Of a stretch of 21,577 nt of DNA, positions 1-6,303 are shown piece after piece. This DNA comes from a virus. Each line of letters begins with the position of its first letter. Within the stretch, counting starts at the first letter, position 1. The DNA lies in IMG/VR virus record IMGVR_UViG_3300033143_000287, positions 1-21,577 of that record; one strand, 5' to 3'. The position numbers and the translations under genes were made by a program. The notes under the pieces were generated by a model, which was not told the DNA's origin, did no database searches, and worked only from the letters and a program-made list of their open reading frames with translations.

Positions 1-1
1 T

Positions 2-109
2 AGTCTAGCCCAACTAGAAAAGCAGAATGAGAGACTTGCTAGAATTGAAAATGCATCTATAGAGACCGCAGATGGTACCCAAAAAATTGCAATCAACTCG
101 TTAATATAA
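2..109 (+). CDS. C-terminal end of an upstream gene (5' end outside window)
   Basis: An open frame enters from the left edge and stops at TAA 107-109, giving 35 residues. The first part is rich in Gln, Glu, Arg and Leu (AQLEKQNERLARIENA), which looks like the end of a coiled-coil helix. In T4 the gene before the portal is the tail tube gene 19, but this fragment is too short and not distinctive enough to assign. The frame ends 33 bases before the portal start, with a late promoter-like motif in the gap. Confidence 0.5.
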   Translation, partial: SLAQLEKQNERLARIENASIETADGTQKIAINSLI

Positions 110-117
110 CTAAATAT
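110..117 (+). promoter_or_regulatory. T4-type late promoter motif CTAAATAT upstream of portal gene
   Basis: CTAAATAT lies 25 bases before the portal ATG, just after the upstream stop codon. It resembles the T4 late promoter box (TATAAATA, read by the gp55 sigma factor). The same octamer recurs at 2317-2324 before the prohead core gene. AT-rich sequence makes chance matches common, so position is the main support. Confidence 0.45.
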
Positions 118-142
118 ATAATATACAGAGAACCTATACCAT

Positions 143-1621
143 ATGTCATATAAAAAGAAATTTCTAAACAAGAGCGGTGTATCAAGTCCGATATCTGGAG
201 GCAACAGTAATTCCGGGTCTTGGAACGGTGTGGGTGCTTCAGAAGAAGGTTATTCAAATACTGACTTCGGCTACAAGAATTACATGAGTAGACTTCCTGA
301 AGTTTACACAGGACATCCTAACAGAATAGAAAGATATAATCAGTACGAGATGATGGATGTTGATGCTGAGATTAATGCGTGTTTAGATATCATTGCAGAA
401 TTCAGCACACAAAAGAATGATCATAATCACACACCATTTAACTTTGAGTTTAGAGATGAGCCTACTCCACATGAGATGGACTTGTTATCTAAGCAGTTAC
501 AACAATGGTGTAAGTTAAATGAATTTGATACTCGTATGTTTAAGATGTTCAGAAACGTCATCAAGTACGGAGATCAAGTTTTTGTAAGAGATCCAGAGAA
601 CTTTAAACTCTACTGGGTTGATCCAGAGAACTTTAAACTCTACTGGGTTGACATGGTTAAAGTCATTAAAGTTATTGTTAATGAGAGTGAAGGTAAACTT
701 CCTGAGCAATATGTTATTAAAGACTTAAACATTAACTTACAGAACTTAACAGTTGCACAAAAAACAAACACAGATTTTGCCGCTAATCCAACAACAGGAT
801 TAGGTGGTACTGGTGGCGGTGGCGGAGCAGGTGGAGGCGGATATACTGTCCCATCTATGCCATACAACACATCAGGTAGTAGATTTACATTAGGACAAGC
901 AGAATCAGCAATCGATTCTAATCATGTTGTTCACTTGTCATTAACAGAAGGCTTAGATCGTTTCTGGCCTTTCGGACAATCAATCTTAGAGAACATCTTT
1001 AAAGTATATAAACAGAAAGAACTGTTAGAAGATGCTATCTTAATCTATCGTGTACAACGTGCACCAGAACGTAGAATGTTTAAGATTGATGTAGGTAATA
1101 TGCCTAGTCACTTAGCAATGGCATTTGTAGATAGAATAAAAAACGAAATTCACCAAAGACGTATTCCAAGTATTCATGGTGGGCAGTCTGTAGTTGATGC
1201 TACATACAATCCACTATCAATGAATGAAGATTACTTCTTCCCAGTTACGTCAGAAGGTAGAGGATCATCTATCGAAGTTCTCCCAGGTGGACAGAACTTA
1301 GGTGAGATTGATGACTTGAAATACTTTAATAATAGATTAGCAAGAGGACTGCGTGTACCTAGTTCATACTTACCCACAGGTCCTGACGACAACACAACAC
1401 CTCTTAACGACGGTCGTGTTGGTACTGCTATGATACAAGAATTTAGATTCAATCAGTACTGTGAAAGACTACAGAACTATATCTGTCAAAAACTTGATGA
1501 AGAATTCAAACTATTCTTGCGTTGGAGAGGATTCAACATCGATACTCAGATGTTTGATTTATCGTTCAATCCTCCTCAGAACTTTGCCGCTTATCGTCAG
1601 AGTGAATTAGATACAGCATGA
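143..1621 (+). CDS. gp20: Portal vertex protein gp20, N-terminal 492 residues (ends at in-frame TGA)
   Basis: This is the T4-family portal, the dodecameric ring at the unique capsid vertex through which DNA is packaged and to which the neck attaches. Family landmarks include KYGDQVFVRDPE (from about residue 142), a Gly-rich loop (about residues 220-237), the conserved stretches LSLTEGLDRFWPFGQSILE and YRVQRAPERRMF, and RGLRVPSSYLPTGPDD. Two features are abnormal. Residues 150-159 and 160-169 are an exact duplicate encoded by a perfect 30-bp tandem repeat, where I recall relatives having one copy. The frame also stops at TGA 1619-1621, directly after ELDTA, where relatives have an Arg and continue (RQAELDTAR...). 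The same frame stays open downstream with the expected C-terminal portal sequence (1622-1966). A full product would be about 607 residues. The start is the first ATG, preceded by a weak AGAGAA ribosome site. Confidence 0.95.
   Translation: MSYKKKFLNKSGVSSPISGGNSNSGSWNGVGASEEGYSNTDFGYKNYMSRLPEVYTGHPNRIERYNQYEMMDVDAEINACLDIIAEFSTQKNDHNHTPFNFEFRDEPTPHEMDLLSKQLQQWCKLNEFDTRMFKMFRNVIKYGDQVFVRDPENFKLYWVDPENFKLYWVDMVKVIKVIVNESEGKLPEQYVIKDLNINLQNLTVAQKTNTDFAANPTTGLGGTGGGGGAGGGGYTVPSMPYNTSGSRFTLGQAESAIDSNHVVHLSLTEGLDRFWPFGQSILENIFKVYKQKELLEDAILIYRVQRAPERRMFKIDVGNMPSHLAMAFVDRIKNEIHQRRIPSIHGGQSVVDATYNPLSMNEDYFFPVTSEGRGSSIEVLPGGQNLGEIDDLKYFNNRLARGLRVPSSYLPTGPDDNTTPLNDGRVGTAMIQEFRFNQYCERLQNYICQKLDEEFKLFLRWRGFNIDTQMFDLSFNPPQNFAAYRQSELDTA
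590..649 (+). repeat. Perfect 30-bp tandem duplication inside the portal gene
   Basis: Bases 590-619 and 620-649 are identical and adjacent, and the next two bases (650-651) also match the repeat start. The unit encodes DPENFKLYWV, so the reading frame is kept and ten residues are added. Removing one copy gives the continuous sequence expected from the portal family, with FVRDPENFKLYWV followed by DMVKV. Confidence 0.97.
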
Positions 1622-1966
1622 GTTAGTACCTTTGGTGCAATGGAAGCATTCCCTTATGTTTCTAAACGTTTTGCACTAGAAAGATTCTTAGGATTGACTG
1701 AAGAAGAAATCAATGAAAACGAAAAACTTTGGGCAGAAGAAAATACAGAAGCACAAGATGCTGATCCGCAAGGATCTGATCTTAGAAACATTGGAGTATC
1801 TACAGGAGACTTTGATGCAGATATAGAAACTGGTGAAGAAATTGAAGACCAAGAAAATTTAGATGATCTTGGAGACCTTGATACAGCAGGTCCAGTAGGT
1901 ACCCCGGGTACTGCCACTGGTTCAATTGAAGGTGCTGGAGAAGTAGGCCCTGCTCAAGGCGTCTAA
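1622..1966 (+). CDS. gp20: Portal protein gp20, C-terminal part in the same frame after the TGA
   Basis: Directly after TGA 1619-1621 the same frame reads VSTFGAMEAFPYVSKRFALE and then RFLGLTEEEINENEKLW. This is the normal C-terminal region of marine T4-like portals (recalled form: FALKRYLGLSEEEI...ENE). An acidic tail (DFDADIETGEEIEDQENLDD) and a Gly/Pro-rich end follow, with TAA at 1964-1966. An ATG at 1640 could in principle start a separate 108-residue protein, but no convincing ribosome site precedes it and the conserved sequence starts upstream of it. I read it as part of gp20, cut off by a CGA-to-TGA type change, a sequencing error, or read-through. It cannot be decided here whether a full-length portal is made. 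Confidence 0.9.
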   Translation, partial: VSTFGAMEAFPYVSKRFALERFLGLTEEEINENEKLWAEENTEAQDADPQGSDLRNIGVSTGDFDADIETGEEIEDQENLDDLGDLDTAGPVGTPGTATGSIEGAGEVGPAQGV

Positions 1967-1969
1967 GAG

Positions 1970-1976
1970 ATAAATA
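1970..1976 (+). promoter_or_regulatory. ATAAATA motif just upstream of the 76-residue gene
   Basis: ATAAATA matches the core of the T4 late promoter box. It lies only five bases before the ATG at 1982, so a transcript started from it would skip that ATG or be leaderless. A role as a promoter for the next gene is therefore doubtful, and it may be chance in AT-rich sequence. Confidence 0.2.
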
Positions 1977-1981
1977 AAGAT

Positions 1982-2212
1982 ATGAAATTATTTGAAATGT
2001 TCGATGCGGCAACACCAGGATACCAAGAAGTTGGAGATGACAACTCCAAACCTATTTGGAGAACATCTAGGAAAACAAAACTTACATTAAGTCAAATCAG
2101 AAAGTTGCGTAAAATGTTAGACGTAAGAAATTACGAAAAAGCAAAGCATCTATCTAAGGTCAGAAATCAATACGGCGCCAAGCCAGAAGCAGAAGCCGGA
2201 CCGAGCATTTAA
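1982..2212 (+). CDS. Small conserved protein in the gp67/68 position, probable prohead-associated
   Basis: This 76-residue basic protein contains DNSKPIWRTSRKTKLTLSQI (residues about 21-40), then a helical Lys/Arg-rich stretch and an Ala/Glu-rich end. From memory, marine T4-like phages carry a similar small protein between the portal and prohead core genes, with a matching DNS..W..SRKT(K/R)LTL core. T4 has gp67, an 80-residue prohead core protein, at this place, but I see no clear residue-level link, so no symbol is given. It starts 15 bases after the portal C-terminus. A prohead core or portal-assembly role is inferred from position only. Confidence 0.75.
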   Translation: MKLFEMFDAATPGYQEVGDDNSKPIWRTSRKTKLTLSQIRKLRKMLDVRNYEKAKHLSKVRNQYGAKPEAEAGPSI

Positions 2213-2276
2213 TAGATTAGAAATTTCAGTTTTTATCTGAAAAAGCCTCTTTTTACCTCAAATCATCAAAAAACGC

Positions 2277-2306
2277 AAAAAAGTAGCACTTAAATAGCAC
2301 TTTTTT
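2277..2306. terminator. Possible weak (bidirectional) terminator hairpin
   Basis: An 8-bp inverted repeat (AAAAAAGT with ACTTTTTT) encloses 14 bases. The stem is mostly A:T and the loop is large, so it is weak, but it ends in a run of six T on either strand. Low confidence as a functional terminator. Confidence 0.3.
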
Positions 2307-2316
2307 ATACTACACA

Positions 2317-2324
2317 CTAAATAT
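2317..2324 (+). promoter_or_regulatory. T4-type late promoter motif CTAAATAT upstream of prohead core gene
   Basis: Same octamer as at 110-117, located about 40 bases upstream of the prohead core start and downstream of the possible terminator hairpins. Its position in the largest intergenic gap of the head module supports a late promoter for the core, protease and scaffold genes. Confidence 0.45.
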
Positions 2325-2365
2325 CTCTACAAAGCCATACTTTATTATATCAGGAGAACATGGAA

Positions 2366-3013
2366 ATGGAAAACAAGAAATTTGAACAATTAATCGATCT
2401 CATTATTAATGAAGACGAAGAACAGGCGAAAGAACTGTTCCACGAAATCGTGGTTGCTAAATCTAAAGAGATTTATGAATCAATCATGGAAGACGAAATC
2501 AAGGATTCTGATGACCTCGAAGAGGGCATGGGCGGACAAGTCGGTGATCTTGCTGACGAAATCCAAGCAGAAGAATCAGGCATTGCTGAAGACGAAGAAG
2601 AAATCGATATCGATTCTGAAGAAGTCTTTGACATCGAAGGTGATGATGAAGTAGATGCAACACTTGATATCGAAGCAAACTCATCTGAAGAAGTAGAAGA
2701 TGCAGTTGTAAGAATTGAAGACAAACTTGATCAATTATTAGACGAGTTTGAAGAAATCATGGCAGATGAAGATGAACTCAAAGGCCGTGATGACGAAATG
2801 GATGCTGACCTACATGACATCGAAGATAAAGAAGATGACATCGAAGGCGACATTGAAGACCAAGAAGTAGACGTAGACGTTTCTGTTGACGATGAAGAAG
2901 TAGTTGCTGAAGCAATTAATCTTCCTAAAGTAACAGCACATATGGGAGACAACGGTTCAAATACTAAATCTCCAGTAGACGCAAACTCAGGTCAAAAAGG
3001 AATGGACTGCTAA
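2366..3013 (+). CDS. Acidic prohead core protein (gp68-like), main reading frame
   Basis: A strongly acidic protein of about 215 residues, dominated by Glu and Asp, with a helical stretch VVRIEDKLDQLLDEFEEIM and the motif NTKSPVDANSGQKGMD near its end. It sits between the portal and protease, where marine T4-like phages carry the prohead core protein that fills the scaffold core and is cleaved by gp21 (a VxRIEDKLDQL-type helix and an N(K/T)KSP motif are recalled family features). Two ATGs are possible (2360, 2366). The ribosome site AGGAGA (2352-2357) is 2 bases from the first and 8 from the second. Other genes here have GGAG 7-9 bases before ATG, so 2366 is preferred. The frame stops at TAA 3011-3013, but family-like sequence continues in the +1 frame (3009-3140), so this is probably not the true end. 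Confidence 0.85.
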   Translation: MENKKFEQLIDLIINEDEEQAKELFHEIVVAKSKEIYESIMEDEIKDSDDLEEGMGGQVGDLADEIQAEESGIAEDEEEIDIDSEEVFDIEGDDEVDATLDIEANSSEEVEDAVVRIEDKLDQLLDEFEEIMADEDELKGRDDEMDADLHDIEDKEDDIEGDIEDQEVDVDVSVDDEEVVAEAINLPKVTAHMGDNGSNTKSPVDANSGQKGMDC

Positions 3014-3140
3014 AGACGTAGATGGCGCATCTTCATTCCAGAATGTTCCCGGTAATAACAAGGGACCTAAACTTAGTGCCGCACCCAAGCCCGTAACATC
3101 ACAGGCTGAAGGTACAAACACTAAATCTGTAATAGACTAA
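3009..3140 (+). CDS. Frameshifted C-terminal tail of the prohead core protein (+1 frame)
   Basis: Reading from GCT at 3009 in the +1 frame gives 43 residues (AKDVDGASSFQNVPGNNKGP, then KLSAAPKPVTSQAEGTNTKS and VID) to TAA 3138-3140. This stretch has no ATG of its own. It ends in NTKSVID, echoing NTKSPVD just before the frame break, and fills the gap to the protease gene exactly. It therefore looks like the proper C-terminus, giving a product of about 257 residues if one base is removed or skipped near 3004-3010. A genuine frameshift mutation, a sequencing error and programmed +1 frameshifting are all possible; error is the simplest. Confidence 0.8.
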   Translation, partial: AKDVDGASSFQNVPGNNKGPKLSAAPKPVTSQAEGTNTKSVID

Positions 3141-3153
3141 GGAACTGATACAA

Positions 3154-3795
3154 ATGGCTTTGTATCTTAAAGAACACTTAACATTCGACCGTGCGGAAAT
3201 GATGGTCGAATCAGTTAAAGAAGGTGATTCAGATTTGAAGACTCTTTATATGAAGGGTATCTTCATTCAGGGAGGGGTAAAGAACGCAAATGAACGTGTT
3301 TACCCCGTAACTGAAATCGAAACTGCTGTAGACACCTTGAATGATCAGATAAAAGACGGTCATTCAGTACTAGGTGAAGTAGACCATCCAGATGATTTAA
3401 AAATAAACTTAGATCGTGTTTCACATATGATTACTAATATGTGGATGGACGGGCCTAACGGCTACGGCAAATTAAAGATTTTACCGACTCCAATGGGGAA
3501 GTTAGTTCAGACCATGTTAGAGTCAGGGGTAAAACTCGGAGTATCTAGTAGAGGTAGCGGAAACGTTAACGATTTAGATGGCCGAGTCAGTGATTTTGAA
3601 ATAATCACTGTAGATATTGTTGCCCAACCAAGTGCTCCTAATGCATACCCTAAAGCAATATACGAGGGTCTTATGAATATGACCAACGGACATAAAGTTT
3701 TAGAAGTTGCAAGAGAAGCAAGAGGCAATAAACAAGTAGAACGGTTTTTGAAAGACGAAGTAACTCGTCTTATCAAAGACTTAAAAATCGACTAA
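3154..3795 (+). CDS. gp21: Prohead maturation protease gp21
   Basis: A 213-residue serine protease of the T4 gp21 / herpesvirus-assemblin-like fold (peptidase U9/S78 group). It is built into the prohead core, self-activates, and cleaves scaffold and capsid proteins at [LI]-x-E sites. Visible catalytic motifs are GEVDHPD with the putative catalytic His78, GVSSRGSG with Ser131/Ser132 as nucleophile candidates, and TVDIVAQPSAP with Asp154 and the conserved PSAP turn. Length matches the T4 enzyme (212 aa). AAGGA precedes the ATG by about ten bases. It follows the frameshifted core tail by 13 bases and precedes the scaffold gene by 19, as in T4. Confidence 0.96.
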   Translation: MALYLKEHLTFDRAEMMVESVKEGDSDLKTLYMKGIFIQGGVKNANERVYPVTEIETAVDTLNDQIKDGHSVLGEVDHPDDLKINLDRVSHMITNMWMDGPNGYGKLKILPTPMGKLVQTMLESGVKLGVSSRGSGNVNDLDGRVSDFEIITVDIVAQPSAPNAYPKAIYEGLMNMTNGHKVLEVAREARGNKQVERFLKDEVTRLIKDLKID

Positions 3796-3814
3796 AAATA
3801 GAGGGGAAATCAGC

Positions 3815-4921
3815 ATGTTAGATGCTATCAAACCATTAATTGATTCAGGTCTTATTAATGAAGATGTTGCAGGTGAATTAGAAAGCACTTGGGAATCTAA
3901 ATTAACTGAGGCTAAAGATCAAGTTCGTGGTGAACTCAGAAATGAATTCGCACAACGATACGAACATGACAGAAGTGTGATGGTGGAAGCCCTTGATAAG
4001 ATGATTACAGAATCTCTAAGTGAAGAAATTAAAGAATTTCACGAGGAGAAAACTGCAATTAACGAAGACCGCGTAAAAGCAAAAATGAAACTTAAAGAAA
4101 GTGCGAAGAAATTTAATAACTTTATGGTAACTAAGTTAGCAGAAGAAATTAAAGAACTACGTGCTGATCGTAAGATTCAGTTGGAAAACCAAGATAAACT
4201 TCAAAAGTTTATTGTTCATGCATTGGCTAGAGAGATCAAAGAATTTGCTCAGGATAGACAAGCAGTGGTAGAACAACGAGTCAAGTTAGTAGCAGAAGGA
4301 CGCACAAAACTAGAAGCATTGAAAGACAAGTTTGTCTCTGAAAGTGCCGCTAGATTGAGCAAATCTGTCGCATCTCATCTTAAAGGTGAGTTATCACAAC
4401 TTAAGGAAGATATTCAAATTGCAAGGGAGAATAACTTCGGTCGTAAGATATTTGAAACATTCGCAGGTGAATTTAGCACAACTTATCTTAATGATAAGGC
4501 TGAAACACGTAAGATCGTTTCTGTATTAGAAGACAGAGAAAAAGAACTTGCTGAATCAATGGAAAAACTTGCGAAAGCAACGCAAATCATTGAATCAAAA
4601 GAACGTGAAGTTAACATTATTAAAGAATCTACTCAACGTGAAAAGACTTTAGACAATTTAGTGTCATCTTTAAACAAAGAGAAGGCTCAAGTAATGCGAT
4701 CTTTATTAGAAAGTGTTCAGACGCCAAAACTGAAGAACGCATTTGATAAGTATTTACCAGCAGTATTGAACGAAGGAAGTACAAAAGAGAAGACTGAAAA
4801 GGCTCCTCTTACTGAATCTGTTTCAACTGTAAGAGATGGTAATAAATCTGCCAAGAAAGAACAAGAGGTTGAGGTAGATGACAGCAATGTTATCGATCTT
4901 AAGCGCCTGGCAGGGCTTTAA
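3815..4921 (+). CDS. gp22: Prohead scaffolding protein gp22
   Basis: This 368-residue, almost wholly helical and highly charged protein is the main component of the T4-type prohead core, on which gp23 assembles and which gp21 then degrades. It contains about four degenerate repeats of the form L(A/S)xEIKEFxxDR, with EIKE at residues 71-74, 111-114 and 140-143 and a weaker copy near 190. Long heptad-like stretches follow (about residues 225-290) before an acidic C-terminus ending in NVIDLKRLAGL. Many L-x-E and I-x-E tripeptides give the protease abundant cleavage sites. The ribosome site GAGGGG lies about 10 bases before the ATG. T4 gp22 is 269 aa, so this version is longer. Confidence 0.93.
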   Translation: MLDAIKPLIDSGLINEDVAGELESTWESKLTEAKDQVRGELRNEFAQRYEHDRSVMVEALDKMITESLSEEIKEFHEEKTAINEDRVKAKMKLKESAKKFNNFMVTKLAEEIKELRADRKIQLENQDKLQKFIVHALAREIKEFAQDRQAVVEQRVKLVAEGRTKLEALKDKFVSESAARLSKSVASHLKGELSQLKEDIQIARENNFGRKIFETFAGEFSTTYLNDKAETRKIVSVLEDREKELAESMEKLAKATQIIESKEREVNIIKESTQREKTLDNLVSSLNKEKAQVMRSLLESVQTPKLKNAFDKYLPAVLNEGSTKEKTEKAPLTESVSTVRDGNKSAKKEQEVEVDDSNVIDLKRLAGL

Positions 4922-4928
4922 TATAAAC
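4922..4928 (+). promoter_or_regulatory. Weak late-promoter-like TATAAAC before gp23
   Basis: TATAAAC (followed by T) matches six of eight bases of the T4 late box TATAAATA and lies 28 bases before the capsid gene ATG, the same spacing as at the fibre genes. T4 gene 23 has its own late promoter. The match is imperfect, so confidence is low. Confidence 0.3.
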
Positions 4929-4956
4929 TAGACATAGAATTTAGGAGAAAATAACC

Positions 4957-6156
4957 ATGTCACAAGTACTCTTAGAAAGCCGTTGGGACGAGACAAAAGA
5001 CGCCCTGTTAGAAGGCTTAAAAGGCACTCGCCGATCAACAATGGGTGTTGTCCTTGAAAACACTCGCAAAGGTCTCTTAAATGAGAATGCTACCGCAGGT
5101 AGTACCTCTGCAGGAAATATTGCTACACTTAACCGTGTGATTTTACCAGTAATTCGTAGGGTTATGCCTACTGTTATTGCTAACGAACTAGTCGGCGTTC
5201 AGCCAATGACTGGTCCTGTTGGACAGATTCACACTTTACGTGTACGTTACGCACAGTCTTTGACTGATAATTCAGCAGCCGCTACTTCTGTAACTGCTGG
5301 TGAAGAAGCATTATCACCATTCAAAATTGCACAAGCATACTCACGTACTGCTAGTGGAACTGCGACTACTACTTCTTATACAGGTGCTGATACAGCAACT
5401 TTAGAAGGAAACGGTGGTAAGAACATCAGTGTGCAAATCTTACGTCAGGCAGTTGAAGCCAAATCACGTAAGTTACAAGCACGTTGGACTTTTGAAGCCG
5501 CACAAGATGCTCAATCTCAACACGGAATCGATGTTGAAGCAGAGATCATGGCCGCTTTAGCACAAGAAATCACTGCTGAAATCGATCAGGAGATTTTACT
5601 ATCTCTTAGAACGTTGGCAGCAACTGAGTTCACTTATAACCAGGCAGCGGTATCAGGTACTGCTACTTACGTTGGTGATGAGCATGCCGCATTAGCAGTT
5701 CTTATCAACAGAGTTGCAAACTTGATTGCACAAAGAACACGTAGAGGCGCAGGTAACTGGGCTGTCGTTTCTTCTGCCGCATTAACTGTATTACAATCTG
5801 CTACTACATCAGCATTTGCACGTACAACTGAAGGTACTTTTGAAGCACCTACTAACACTAAGTTTGTTGGTACGTTGAACGGCGCTATGCGTGTTTTCGT
5901 TGATTCATATGCTCCTGATACTCAAGCAGTATTAGTTGGATATAAAGGATCATCTGAAACTGATGCGGCGGCATTCTACTGCCCATACATTCCATTAATG
6001 AGCAGTGGTGTTGTACTAGATCCATCAACATTCGAACCAGTCGTTTCATTTATGACACGTTACGGATATGTAGAGTTAACTAACACTGCATCTTCATTCG
6101 GTAACGCGGCTGACTACGTTGGTGAAATCGCAGTTCAAAACTTAACTTTCCAATAA
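4957..6156 (+). CDS. gp23: Major capsid protein gp23
   Basis: A 399-residue HK97-fold major capsid protein of the T4 family that forms the hexamers of the head. Family landmarks are the segment SAGNIATLNRVILPVIRRVM (residues about 51-70) followed by PTVIANELVGVQPMTGPVG, a central WTFEAAQDAQSQHGIDVEAE region with the start of the spine helix, and the end motif FMTRYGYVEL (about residues 365-374). gp21 probably removes the N-terminal propeptide after LNE (E43), just before the Ala/Ser/Thr-rich start of the mature protein. This cleavage is inferred from the [LI]-x-E rule. It is much shorter than T4 gp23 (521 aa), mainly through a shorter propeptide and missing insertions. AGGAG precedes the ATG by nine bases, and a strong terminator follows. 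Confidence 0.96.
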   Translation: MSQVLLESRWDETKDALLEGLKGTRRSTMGVVLENTRKGLLNENATAGSTSAGNIATLNRVILPVIRRVMPTVIANELVGVQPMTGPVGQIHTLRVRYAQSLTDNSAAATSVTAGEEALSPFKIAQAYSRTASGTATTTSYTGADTATLEGNGGKNISVQILRQAVEAKSRKLQARWTFEAAQDAQSQHGIDVEAEIMAALAQEITAEIDQEILLSLRTLAATEFTYNQAAVSGTATYVGDEHAALAVLINRVANLIAQRTRRGAGNWAVVSSAALTVLQSATTSAFARTTEGTFEAPTNTKFVGTLNGAMRVFVDSYAPDTQAVLVGYKGSSETDAAAFYCPYIPLMSSGVVLDPSTFEPVVSFMTRYGYVELTNTASSFGNAADYVGEIAVQNLTFQ

Positions 6157-6191
6157 GCCGATTATTATATAATCAACTTATTATAAGTTTT

Positions 6192-6222
6192 AAGGAAGAG
6201 TCATTAGGCTCTTCCTTTTTTT
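6192..6222 (+). terminator. Intrinsic terminator after the major capsid gene
   Basis: AAGGAAGAG (6192-6200) pairs perfectly with CTCTTCCTT (6209-6217). Two inner pairs (C6202:G6207 and a T:G wobble) reduce the loop to ATTA. The 3' arm runs into T6216-6222. The GC content of the stem and the T-run make this the best terminator in the window, and it would end the head-gene transcript. Confidence 0.92.
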
Positions 6223-6249
6223 GTGGTTGCCCTAAATTATAGTAAATAC

Positions 6250-6278
6250 TTGACAATACTAACCAAAGGTTGTATAAT
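6250..6278 (+). promoter_or_regulatory. Strong sigma70-type promoter (early or host-type)
   Basis: A perfect -35 TTGACA (6250-6255) and a perfect -10 TATAAT (6273-6278) are separated by the optimal 17 bases. It lies after the capsid terminator and 25 bases before the ATG at 6304. It matches the host housekeeping consensus rather than the T4 late box, so the downstream genes can be transcribed by unmodified host RNA polymerase, early in infection or in the absence of late functions. Confidence 0.9.
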
Positions 6279-6303
6279 AGTAAGATAAGTTTGGAGAACA
6301 CAT

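Larger units (their letters stand above)
2213..2359. other. Intergenic region with hairpins and a direct repeat
   Basis: This 147-base AT-rich gap is the longest break in the head module. It holds an imperfect hairpin TTTCAG/CTGAAA (2224-2229 with 2237-2242) followed by a T-run (2250-2254). It also holds a second inverted repeat AAAAAAGT/ACTTTTTT (2277-2284 with 2299-2306), whose loop region contains the direct repeat TAGCACTT twice. A CTAAATAT late promoter-like box follows at 2317-2324. The arrangement suggests a termination or attenuation point before a new late transcript for the core gene. Confidence 0.5.

Noticed and set aside
640-870. Proline-rich minus-strand frame opposite the portal Gly loop
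   Set aside because: The Pro run is simply the complement of the Gly-rich codons in gp20.
143-1966. Genome-wide recoding of TGA as a sense codon
   Set aside because: Only one in-frame TGA is seen. All the other long genes are free of in-frame TGA, and Trp is encoded by TGG throughout, so a changed code is not supported.
2996-3015. prfB-like programmed +1 frameshift at the core gene break
   Set aside because: An AAGGA motif lies upstream, but the codon before TAA is TGC, and slipping to GCT gives poor re-pairing. There is no CTT-TGA type slippery site. Kept only as an unlikely alternative to an indel.
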